NCBI GenBank assembly: GCA_002311665.1
Contig: DBYX01000019.1
Coordinates: forward strand, 62,001-126,000
DNA from: Lachnoclostridium sp. UBA1175
GTDB taxonomy: Bacteria > Bacillota > Clostridia > Lachnospirales > Lachnospiraceae
Length of the DNA: 64,000 nt
Direction: 5' to 3'
Shown: piece after piece, positions 7,237 through 15,014 of the stretch
How positions within the stretch are numbered: position 1 is the stretch's first letter
Layout: each line of letters opens with the position of its first letter
Notes under the pieces: generated by a model
The model's input: the letters and a program-made list of their open reading frames with translations, nothing else
Told to the model about the DNA's origin: nothing
Databases searched by the model: none
Made by a program: the position numbers and the translations under genes

Positions 7237-8691
7237 TCAAAATGATAGAAATGCCGGGATCAGGATCATCGCAAGAATGATCACCAGAATGCCGGCCATC
7301 GGCAGAAGAAGCTTGGTTCCCGCTTCCTCGCCCCGTTGTTTTGCCTGCTCCCGTCGGTCGCAAAATGCCTCCTCGGATTCCTTCCGGAGCAGCGGCAGAA
7401 GGCCTGCCGCCCCTTTCTTCAGGTTTTGCACGATCACCGAGGAAAATCGAAGATAGCGGATATTCCCGCATCTCTTGCCGAACTCCTCATACGCCTTCTC
7501 CTCCGGAACGCCCAGCGAAAGCAGATTTCTCGTGTGAAGCATCTCCTCGTACGCGTACCGCGTGGTCGCGGGACCGTCGCGGTGTCTGACATAATCGCCG
7601 ACGATGCGCTCCCAGGCAAGCCGGATGGTCGAACCCGCCTCGATCAACAGCGAGAATTTGCTGATAACTTCCGGGTAATCCTGCAACAGCTGCCTCTCCC
7701 GTGCACGGCGGTTCTGTTTTCTTCGCGACGCCGCAACCAGGCACAGTACAACTCCCAACAGGCCCGCGTACAGGAAGAATACCCAGGGCGAGTATTTTCT
7801 CTCCGCGTAAAATGAGACCTCGCCGTCCCCGAGTTCCTCGGGAAGCTCGATCTTCGATTCATACGCCTGCTCCCTCGCGTAGTCCGTCAGCAGTTCCTCC
7901 AGTTTCCTGGCTTTGTCCTCCTCCGCGGAGGTGCCGGCCGGTACGATCCGAAGAGGAAAGCTTATGGATTCCTCCCAGTCGCGGTAGGTCAGCTGCGCCG
8001 TCACCGTGACAATCGTTCCGTTGACCTCGCAAAGCTCCGGATGTACATTGCCGGAATAATCCACAATGCGGTAATCGGAGGTGCTCCAGGAAATCTCGAT
8101 CGGTGTCCCCGGAATCCGGTTTGGCAGCTTGAGCGGTTTGGTCACACAGTCCACGCTTGCGTTGTCACCCAGGATCTGTTGCAGTAAATCCTCCTCGGCT
8201 CTCGCGACGTTATCGCGGATCTCCTCCGCCGTCATTTGCCGTTCCTCGACAGCCAGCGCGATGTCATACTGCCCTTCGCCGTCACGCGCACGAAACTTCG
8301 CAATCCCGATGCCGGACTCCGGCCTCTCGATCTGATGCAGGCGCTTCTCGGAAAATCCCCCGGTGTACGCCGCCGCAAACAATGCCGCCGAAAGCAGCAA
8401 CAGCAAACCGAGCGCCCCGAGCCCGAACATGCAATCCCCTTCCATCCGTTTCGCTCCCGGACTTTCGTTGATATACATTTCCCGGTAATACATCTCCTCC
8501 GCAGAGTCGACACGACACCTCCGCACGACCCATCGCTTCAGGCAGGCGCCGACATAGCCGAGATACCACAGGCTCCGCACACCGGTAAACCTCGTCGCCG
8601 CAGGCTCCCTGCAGACCGCGATCGTTAATCCGGCCAAAGCCGTAAGCACCGCGGCACCCGCCATCCATCCGGAAACCGCAATCATATTCAT
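7237..8691 (-). CDS. tadC: TadC-like pilus assembly membrane protein with an inserted extracytoplasmic domain
   Basis: This 484-residue protein ends in a type II secretion F domain (about residues 310-484) with the usual cytoplasmic helices and a final hydrophobic segment (LLLPMAGILVIILAMILIPAFL). Unlike ordinary TadC, it has two N-terminal membrane segments (near 5-25 and 75-95) and then about 175 extracytoplasmic residues. These include an Ig-like stretch (ISWSTSDYRIVDYSGNV) typical of atrophied bacterial Ig domains, and another membrane helix near 290-310 follows. I chose the ATG at 8691 because GGGAGGT precedes it. It is last of the four intact tad genes here, 28 bases after tadB, and is followed directly by the broken pilin gene. 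Confidence 0.85.
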   Translation of the reverse strand: MNMIAVSGWMAGAAVLTALAGLTIAVCREPAATRFTGVRSLWYLGYVGACLKRWVVRRCRVDSAEEMYYREMYINESPGAKRMEGDCMFGLGALGLLLLLSAALFAAAYTGGFSEKRLHQIERPESGIGIAKFRARDGEGQYDIALAVEERQMTAEEIRDNVARAEEDLLQQILGDNASVDCVTKPLKLPNRIPGTPIEISWSTSDYRIVDYSGNVHPELCEVNGTIVTVTAQLTYRDWEESISFPLRIVPAGTSAEEDKARKLEELLTDYAREQAYESKIELPEELGDGEVSFYAERKYSPWVFFLYAGLLGVVLCLVAASRRKQNRRARERQLLQDYPEVISKFSLLIEAGSTIRLAWERIVGDYVRHRDGPATTRYAYEEMLHTRNLLSLGVPEEKAYEEFGKRCGNIRYLRFSSVIVQNLKKGAAGLLPLLRKESEEAFCDRREQAKQRGEEAGTKLLLPMAGILVIILAMILIPAFLSF

Positions 8692-8719
8692 AGCGCACCT
8701 CCCGATGCCACACAAAGCC

Positions 8720-9427
8720 TCACACCTCGATGCAGGCGATCCTCTCCGCGGTAATGCAGAACCCCCGGTACAGCGCGTACAGCAGAAGCATCACGGCGTG
8801 ACCGGCAAGTCCGGCATACAAAGGCTCCAGGAATCCCGGCGAGAACACCATGAAATACCCCAGCATCAGATACGGCATCACCTTCATGATCCCGACCTCC
8901 AGCTGTTTTGCCAGCAGAACGGTCTGAATCTCCCGGAGCACCTCCTGCTTCTGGTACAGTGTGTCGGTTACGGCGCGGATCACCTTGGTGACATCTCCTC
9001 CGGTCCGCTTGGCGATCGTAAAGATTCCGGAAAATGTCCGTATATCCTCAACACCGCTTCGCTCGCCGAACTGCTCCAGCACTTCCTCAACATTTCCGCC
9101 GCTCTTCAGTTTCCGGCTCATACGCCGGAATTCCTCAACGATCGGCTCCTTCTCGTCAAACATCATCCTCAGATCGTCCGCCGCCTGCGACACACTGTTC
9201 TCAATGCTGTAACCCGCCTCCAAGGACGCCAGCAAACACTGCAAACCGTCACGGAAATGCTCCTCCAGCTGCCTTCGCCGCCGGTTTCGGATCACATTGC
9301 GCTCCCGGTACATGCGAACCGCCGTCAGAGGCGCAAGCAACACCAAACTTCCCCAGGATTGGAAAAACAAAACCGCTGTAGCCGCACAGATTCCGAGATG
9401 TATCAAGACATATCGCAGCGTCCTCAT
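8720..9427 (-). CDS. tadB: TadB-like pilus assembly platform protein
   Basis: This 235-residue inner-membrane protein has a type II secretion F domain. Two N-terminal membrane segments (about 8-35) are followed by the cytoplasmic helical region with LLASLEAGYSIENSV and GGDVTKVIRAVTDTL, and then two C-terminal hydrophobic segments. With TadC it would form the platform on which the TadA ATPase extrudes or retracts pilin. It overlaps the end of tadA by four bases, the normal arrangement in tad operons. Confidence 0.9.
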   Translation of the reverse strand: MRTLRYVLIHLGICAATAVLFFQSWGSLVLLAPLTAVRMYRERNVIRNRRRRQLEEHFRDGLQCLLASLEAGYSIENSVSQAADDLRMMFDEKEPIVEEFRRMSRKLKSGGNVEEVLEQFGERSGVEDIRTFSGIFTIAKRTGGDVTKVIRAVTDTLYQKQEVLREIQTVLLAKQLEVGIMKVMPYLMLGYFMVFSPGFLEPLYAGLAGHAVMLLLYALYRGFCITAERIACIEV

Positions 9428-10701
9428 ACTGCCTCCGTCCTCCGGCGCGCCTCCGGATTGTCAACCACCGGCTCTGCAAGCGACAGACCCGCTGCCAGGA
9501 GCTTGTTCCGCCGCTGCAGTCGATTGCCGGTTGGCTCCAATTCCCCTATGATCATCCCATCCGCTGTCTCCCCTGTCTCCCGGAAGCGAAACAGCGGATT
9601 AAGAACAATCTCTCCGTCAACACAGGCAAGGATCTCCGTAATCTCCAGGACCTTTCGGGTCCGGTCACGCATCCTGCCCAACTGAATTATGATCTCGATC
9701 GCCGAAGCGATCTGCTTTCTCACCGCCAGGAGAGGAATATCCTCCCCCAGAAGAGTCATCGTCTCAATGCGGGACAGCATATCCGCCGGGGAGTTTGCAT
9801 GACCCGTGCTCATTCCGTTGTGACCGGTATTTAAACTCTGGAGCATGTCTATGCTTGCGGCGTCTCTGACCTCACCGACGATAATCCTCGAGGGTCTCAT
9901 GCGCAGCGAGGTCTTGATCAGATCCCGTATGGTAACCGCGTGGTTTCCCTCGATGTTTGCATTGCGCATCTCCAGCCGGACCAGGTTCGGAATGTTCGAA
10001 ATCTGCAGCTCCGCGGAGTCCTCGATCGTAACCACGCGCTCGTCCTCCGGGATATAATCCGAAAGCGCGTTCAACATCGTGGTCTTCCCCGATCCGGTGC
10101 CGCCGCTCACAACAATGTTGTACCCGGCGAGCACAAGTGTCCGCATATAATCCGCCGCCTCCGGTGAGATGGATCCCAGCCGGATCAGATGCTCCATCGT
10201 AATCCGGTCCTTCGGAAACTTCCGTATCGTAACCGTGGCTCCGCTCAGCGATACCGGCGGCAAGACCACATTCACGCGGCTGCCGTCACTGAGCCGGGCA
10301 TCGACGATCGGGTTGGCTTCGTTGACAACCCGGTTCACTCCCGCCGCGATCTTCTGGATCACATCATCCAGTTTCTTCGCGCTGGAGAATCGGACCGGAC
10401 TCCGGTAAAGTTCCCCGTTCTTCTCTATAAAAACATCGTCGGCGCCGTTCACCATGATCTCCGTGATATCGGGATCATCCATCAGATCCTGAAGCACGTC
10501 GAGTCCGCGCAGTGCGTTAAATACATCCCTCTTCGCAACGACGCGCTCCCGCGCCGTGATCCTGCGACTGCCTGCAGCCTCACGGATCCGCTGCTCGATC
10601 AGCTCGCGCAGTTCCGCATCACTCAACTCCCTCGAACCGTCAATCCGGGCCATCACGGCCTCGGTCAACGACAGGCGCAAATCTTCCCGCCGATCTCCCA
10701 T
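9424..10701 (-). CDS. tadA: TadA/CpaF-type secretion ATPase
   Basis: This 425-residue protein is a hexameric ATPase of the type II/IV secretion superfamily that drives Tad pilus assembly. An N-terminal helical and PAS-like region (1-150) precedes the RecA-like domain with Walker A GGTGSGKT at about residues 200-207, an Asp-box/Walker B region (IVGEVRDAASIDMLQ) and the His-box MSTGHANSPADMLSRIE. Length and motifs are complete, so it should be active. GGAGGAG six bases ahead supports the ATG at 10701; a GTG five codons earlier is possible. tadZ lies 69 bases upstream. Confidence 0.95.
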   Translation of the reverse strand: MGDRREDLRLSLTEAVMARIDGSRELSDAELRELIEQRIREAAGSRRITARERVVAKRDVFNALRGLDVLQDLMDDPDITEIMVNGADDVFIEKNGELYRSPVRFSSAKKLDDVIQKIAAGVNRVVNEANPIVDARLSDGSRVNVVLPPVSLSGATVTIRKFPKDRITMEHLIRLGSISPEAADYMRTLVLAGYNIVVSGGTGSGKTTMLNALSDYIPEDERVVTIEDSAELQISNIPNLVRLEMRNANIEGNHAVTIRDLIKTSLRMRPSRIIVGEVRDAASIDMLQSLNTGHNGMSTGHANSPADMLSRIETMTLLGEDIPLLAVRKQIASAIEIIIQLGRMRDRTRKVLEITEILACVDGEIVLNPLFRFRETGETADGMIIGELEPTGNRLQRRNKLLAAGLSLAEPVVDNPEARRRTEAV

Positions 10702-10770
10702 AGATACTCCTCCCACGATCGCTCCGTCGCATTCAGGCAGTGAAGCGCCATACGGTCACTCCGCGCAGTC

Positions 10771-11676
10771 TCACCCGGCCGCCGCGTTGTCCGCCGTGCG
10801 CAACCGCTCCGCCAGACCTTCCTCGCGTAGCATACGCTCAAGCGCGGCATAACGCTCCCCGGACGGGTTGCCCGCGACATGCAGTTCCTCACAATTTTCC
10901 GCAAGCGTCGGCTGCGGGGAGGAACCGAAATCCACGACCAGCGCTGTGCATCCGGCCGCCTCGAGTCCCGCAAGGAACGCCGATGCGTCCTCCTCGGTGA
11001 ACTGCCCGTAGTCCGAGAAACACGAGTATCCGCTGATCAATTTCACATTGCCTACGGATCGCACGCAAAATCTCTCGCGCTTATGCCACTCGGCTCCGTA
11101 CTCCTTCAGCAGATAAAGCAACTCGGACACATCGCTCTCGCCTGGTTTCCAGTCCCGTCCGCCGTCCGGCCACGGATTGACGCACAGAAGCAGCGTCTTT
11201 CCGCGGACCGCACACTGTCTGGCAAGCTGCATCGCATACGCGGTGCTGCTCTCGCCGTCCAGCGCGATCACACCGATCAACCGGCACTCCGTCGGCAAAT
11301 GCTCCTCGCTCTTCACCTTCGGCGCATTCCCGAGCACCTCCGCAAGGCAATTCAAAAAATGATCGACCGGCTGGTAAAGGAACACATACCCCGGCTCCTC
11401 GCCGCGCTCCCGTTCCGTCGTGAGCAACCACACCGGGATCCTTCTCCCGGCCATCTCCTCCAGAAGTTGGTCGCGGTCCTGCCCGGAATCCCCCTCGCAG
11501 ACTTCCTCATACAGAAGCAGCGCCTTGACCCGTATGTGCTCCTCCCACGCCGCGAACTCACCCGCCGAGGTGAATCCGGCCGCGGAGAATCCTTCCGGCA
11601 GATCTTTTTGCATCGCCAGCGTCAGTCTCTCCAGGTAACGTCCGTCCGGATACACAATCGCAATCGTTTTCATCAT
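10771..11676 (-). CDS. tadZ: TadZ/CpaE-like pilus localisation protein with degenerate P-loop
   Basis: This 301-residue protein is first in the tad operon, the position of TadZ/CpaE. The N-terminal 120 residues resemble an atypical receiver domain (IAIVYPDGRYLERLTLAMQ). The second half follows a ParA/MinD-like fold, but the P-loop is changed to VIALDGESSTAYAMQLA, without the usual glycines and lysine, so ATP hydrolysis is unlikely. Such degenerate ATPases typically position the pilus machine at a pole or site. The assignment rests mainly on context and overall layout. Confidence 0.75.
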   Translation of the reverse strand: MMKTIAIVYPDGRYLERLTLAMQKDLPEGFSAAGFTSAGEFAAWEEHIRVKALLLYEEVCEGDSGQDRDQLLEEMAGRRIPVWLLTTERERGEEPGYVFLYQPVDHFLNCLAEVLGNAPKVKSEEHLPTECRLIGVIALDGESSTAYAMQLARQCAVRGKTLLLCVNPWPDGGRDWKPGESDVSELLYLLKEYGAEWHKRERFCVRSVGNVKLISGYSCFSDYGQFTEEDASAFLAGLEAAGCTALVVDFGSSPQPTLAENCEELHVAGNPSGERYAALERMLREEGLAERLRTADNAAAG

Positions 11677-11765
11677 ATTCCCCTCCCGGTTCCCACACGT
11701 TCGGTCCCGATAATGCGGTCGGTCTGAGGACCGCCCTTCCGGTGCCGCTCCCGTTTTGTGGCGCC

Positions 11766-11794
11766 ATCATAAACCCGCCGAAGCCCTGCGTCAA
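11766..11794 (-). promoter_or_regulatory. Sigma-A promoter of the tad operon
   Basis: On the minus strand TTGACG (11789-11794) and TATGAT (11766-11771) are separated by exactly 17 bases. The predicted start near 11759 would leave a leader of about 80 bases before tadZ. Confidence 0.7.
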
Positions 11795-11906
11795 GGTTGA
11801 TAATTCGTTACGCACCTTTTTCGTCACTTTTCCGCACGCTCTCTGTTTTGCCGTGCAATTTGCCATATACAACCTGCACAAACAAAGCGATCCCTTGAAA
11901 AATGTT

Positions 11907-11933
11907 GCACAAACCACCTCGTCATTTTTGTGC
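11907..11933. promoter_or_regulatory. Palindromic operator-like site GCACAAA-N13-TTTGTGC (copy 1)
   Basis: Perfect 7-base arms are separated by 13 bases, about 110 bases upstream of the tad promoter. A further GCACAAA half-site lies 31 bases before the left arm (11876-11882). The same arrangement recurs at 13893-13923. The remaining part of the gap 11677-12144 shows no gene. Confidence 0.6.
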
Positions 11934-12144
11934 ATAACATCTTATTTATGTGAAGCAAAAAACACCGTGCCTTCCTTCTCGGCATGGTGGCTGACCACGT
12001 CGAGTCCGGGAAAGCACGATGCTTTCAATCTTTCATTCTCTTATAAATGATTTATCTGTTTTAGATATCAAACTCAATAAATAAATTGATCTCCTCAGTG
12101 GGGCCCTGGAACAGATCCGTCATACCATATGACACATAGAACAA

Positions 12145-13722
12145 CTAATACAATAAAACTATCGCAGTAGGAATCAACACTCCCGCAGAATTCGTAGAAT
12201 TTGGCCTCGGAACCACCTTATAAGTTACTTTCACGTAAATATAGTTATCAATGAGCGAATAATTCTGTATTAATTCCTCATGTTTTAACTCTTTTTCGCA
12301 GCCTTCTATTATACCCTCTAAATTCCCATGCAATTTGTCAAGTTCTTTCTTGTTGTTTTTTGCTAAATAGTAGCCGGTTGTAAGTGCTGTGGCTTCACCG
12401 GAGACAAGTCCGTATACTGCATCTGCCATAGCAAGCACATCTCCCATTTTTGTGCCGATAAGAAAATGAACAATCGGCGAAATAATGTCGGAAACAGTAT
12501 CTTTGGGGGTCGCCATACGTTTTTGATAGTCTTCTTCTGATAATTCATACATAGCACGAATTTCAAAGGCAGACATATAAAGATTATGATTGCCGGCTTC
12601 CGCATTTGACGCTTGTGTGACAACAGTGGCATCATATTTTTTCCCTCGGCAAACCAGACGCAATCCCGGAGAAACTGTCTTTTCTTTCATCTTTCCTCCG
12701 TTCAGCGTCCAACCAACCACATACTCTTTGTTCGGACTGTTATTAAACGGCGAAAAACTTGCTCCTACTGGGTATCCCCCACTTATGTTTTCCATAGAAT
12801 TAATAAAATACCCACCCGCTATCGGCAGTCCTGTATATACAAGAACTTTAGCAGATGTATCTGCCCATTTAAGCGTAATAGTATCACAGTACGGCCACAT
12901 GAAGATATTCAGATCTTTTGTGATTACTGTCTCATCGGAAAGCATGTTTCCCTTCACATCAGCCCAATAGTATCCCTCGGGGATATCCTTGTAGAACATT
13001 GCATCCTTTAATCTGACATTCTCATATTCCCACAGGTCTATCGTACCACCTCCCTGTTTGAACGAAGGCTTCTGATGATCACTACTGTAAGGGAGTGCCT
13101 GCATAGGATGAACATGAACTTTGACCATCCATCTTGCATACAGAGTTATATTCTTGGAAACCGTTATCGTTTTTCCATCGGAATAAGAAACCTTTCCACC
13201 GGGATTAAGACTCCATCCGCCAAACTTACGATCGGCCGCAGAAAATTTATTCTTTGTCAAAGACATCTTCTGTCCGGCAGCAACATAGGATGTATACTTT
13301 TGAGCATTATCATATTTCCCGATCCAAGTACCTCCGTTACCATCATATGTTACTTGACATACTCCGTTCTTTTTCACCCATACGGCATAGTATGTAGCGG
13401 AACCTGTCATTTTAATCTTCTGTTCCGGATAATAGTCGACAATACTTGTGGATTCCTTTTTGCTCCATCCGGCAAAATAATACCCATCTCTCACCGGCAA
13501 AGCAGCGGGAAAAGTATAGAATGCATATGAATAGCTTCCCGAAGAGACAGGATCCCGAGTGATGTTTTTTCCGTTAATTTTTCCTCCGTTACCCTTAAGA
13601 GTAACAGTAAACTCCGCCGCTGCCGTCTCCTGAGTACGCGTAGCCAACAACCCAACAGCCATCACCAATACAAGAAACAAACTAAACACCGATTTCAAAC
13701 AACTTTTACCTAAAATTTTCAT
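12145..13722 (-). CDS. Secreted protein with InlB/Flg_new-type beta repeats
   Basis: This 525-residue protein has a signal peptide (residues 1-35; LVLVMAVGLLATRTQETAAA). Its N-terminal half carries beta-grasp-like repeats of the Listeria-Bacteroides/Flg_new type: YYFAGWSKK, TYYAVWVKK, YDGNGGTW, FGGWSLNPGG and LYARWMVKV at about residues 80-205. The C-terminal half is unassigned and includes a hydrophobic segment near 425-455 that may be membrane-active. These repeats are common in Firmicutes adhesins and surface proteins. The ATG at 13722 follows GGAGGG. The gene is A+T richer than its neighbours and no LPxTG motif is seen. A palindrome shared with the tad region lies upstream. Confidence 0.75.
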   Translation of the reverse strand: MKILGKSCLKSVFSLFLVLVMAVGLLATRTQETAAAEFTVTLKGNGGKINGKNITRDPVSSGSYSYAFYTFPAALPVRDGYYFAGWSKKESTSIVDYYPEQKIKMTGSATYYAVWVKKNGVCQVTYDGNGGTWIGKYDNAQKYTSYVAAGQKMSLTKNKFSAADRKFGGWSLNPGGKVSYSDGKTITVSKNITLYARWMVKVHVHPMQALPYSSDHQKPSFKQGGGTIDLWEYENVRLKDAMFYKDIPEGYYWADVKGNMLSDETVITKDLNIFMWPYCDTITLKWADTSAKVLVYTGLPIAGGYFINSMENISGGYPVGASFSPFNNSPNKEYVVGWTLNGGKMKEKTVSPGLRLVCRGKKYDATVVTQASNAEAGNHNLYMSAFEIRAMYELSEEDYQKRMATPKDTVSDIISPIVHFLIGTKMGDVLAMADAVYGLVSGEATALTTGYYLAKNNKKELDKLHGNLEGIIEGCEKELKHEELIQNYSLIDNYIYVKVTYKVVPRPNSTNSAGVLIPTAIVLLY

Positions 13723-13892
13723 TATCCACCCTCCTATCCTTTTTATGCCAAACAGCCGATTTATCCCCATATCATCAGCCTGACAAAAAAAATATACCAC
13801 ATTTTCTTAACAATAATAGCTTATTCTTGAATTTCTGTTTTTTCGGAATAGTTATTAACAGCCTATTCCCATTCTCAAGCACCATTTCAAAA

Positions 13893-13923
13893 GTGCACAA
13901 AACACGTCTCCGGATTTGTGCAC
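13893..13923. promoter_or_regulatory. Palindromic operator-like site GTGCACAAA-N13-TTTGTGCAC (copy 2)
   Basis: Perfect 9-base arms with a 13-base spacer lie in the region between two divergent surface-protein genes, 68 bases upstream of the -35 box of the cystatin-like gene. The core GCACAAA-N13-TTTGTGC is identical to the site at 11907-11933, while the spacers differ, as expected for an operator rather than a duplicated segment. Confidence 0.65.
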
Positions 13924-13990
13924 TATAACGATTTTCATCAGATTCACCCCATGAACGCCCAAAATGGTGCCTTTTGAGGGTTTCCGTCGC

Positions 13991-14020
13991 TTGATTTGCA
14001 AGGGTGATTTTTTGTATAAT
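13991..14020 (+). promoter_or_regulatory. Promoter of the cystatin-like surface protein
   Basis: TTGATT (13991-13996) and a consensus TATAAT (14015-14020) are 18 bases apart. The leader of about 65 bases contains a CCCGCC...GGCGGG hairpin around 14036-14060. Confidence 0.6.
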
Positions 14021-14094
14021 CAGATGTGTGAATTCCCGCCTGCTTTGATGCCGGCGGGGGGATATGAAGTCAAGAAACGAAAGGAGTTTTCAGC

Positions 14095-14889
14095 ATGAAG
14101 AAAACAAGCAAATCGATGCTCGTACTGATGATCATGCTCATCAGCCTGTTCGCATTCTCTTCCGTTGCTCTGGCCGATGAGAACACCTCCGGCGGCTGGG
14201 TTGAGGCGGAAGACAAGACCATCACTGACGAGAGGCAGGCGCTTTTTGAGAAGGCATTCAGCGGAATGACCGGCGCTACCTATGAGGCTGTTTCCTATGA
14301 AGCCAGCCAGATCGTCGCCGGCAAGAACCACAAGTTCACGGCATACCGTACTCTGGTTGTTCCGGATGCCGAAGCCGAACTTGTGGAAGTCATTATCTAT
14401 GAGGATCTCGAGGGCAATGTGACCGTTTCCTCGATCAACGAGATGAAGAAAGAAGACGATATCAGCGGTGCCTGGGTGGATGCGGAGGATCCGACCGTCA
14501 CGGATGAGCTGAAAGCCATCTTCGATCTTGCATTTACCGGTATGACCGGTGCGACTTACGAGCCTGTTTCCTTCGACGCTTACCAGATCGTGGCCGGCAA
14601 GAACTATCTCTTCAGCGCTTATCGCACGTATGTGACGCCCGGCGCCGAGAAACATCTTGTCAAGGTTTACATCTACGCGGATCTTGAGGGAAATGCAACA
14701 GTAACGGATATCGTTGACGTTGAGCCCGCCACGGACGATCCGGCGGAGGAAGATCCCAAGAACGATCAGCCGAAGGAAGACACGCCTCCTACGGGCGATT
14801 CCGCCAACCTCGTTATTCTGGCCATCCTCGCTCTGGCAGGTGCTGCGGTTGTTGCCCTGATCGCAATCCGCCGCAGAGAGCGCCTGTAA
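14095..14889 (+). CDS. Cell-wall-anchored protein with two cystatin-like domains
   Basis: This 264-residue protein has a signal peptide (1-27), two tandem domains of about 90 residues (about 33-115 and 125-207) and a sortase signal: PPTGD at 231-235, a hydrophobic stretch and RRRERL. Each domain has the cystatin hallmarks: a Gly-rich N-terminal trunk (GGW at 33-35; GAW at 125-127), a helix, and the first inhibitory loop QIVAG (72-76 and 164-168, matching Q-x-V-x-G), then paired strands ending in IY-x-DLEGN. Cystatins inhibit papain-like cysteine proteases, so a surface inhibitor of host or microbial proteases is plausible. The two domains are similar to each other, indicating duplication. The ATG follows AAAGGAG. 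Confidence 0.8.
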   Translation: MKKTSKSMLVLMIMLISLFAFSSVALADENTSGGWVEAEDKTITDERQALFEKAFSGMTGATYEAVSYEASQIVAGKNHKFTAYRTLVVPDAEAELVEVIIYEDLEGNVTVSSINEMKKEDDISGAWVDAEDPTVTDELKAIFDLAFTGMTGATYEPVSFDAYQIVAGKNYLFSAYRTYVTPGAEKHLVKVYIYADLEGNATVTDIVDVEPATDDPAEEDPKNDQPKEDTPPTGDSANLVILAILALAGAAVVALIAIRRRERL

Positions 14890-14950
14890 TGATCGACCTT
14901 CGATGACGCAAGGCAATCGTGACGTCGAAAGACAATCTCATACGACACAC

Positions 14951-14987
14951 AAAAAAGCAGCTCCCGCAAGAGAGCTGCTTTTCTTCA
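14951..14987. terminator. Bidirectional terminator between the cystatin-like gene and groEL
   Basis: AAAAGCAGCTC and GAGCTGCTTTT form a strong stem with a short loop, with A tracts on one side and T on the other. It can end both convergent transcripts. Confidence 0.8.
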
Positions 14988-15014
14988 TTTCTTCTGTTCG
15001 GTTGTCCGTCCGGA

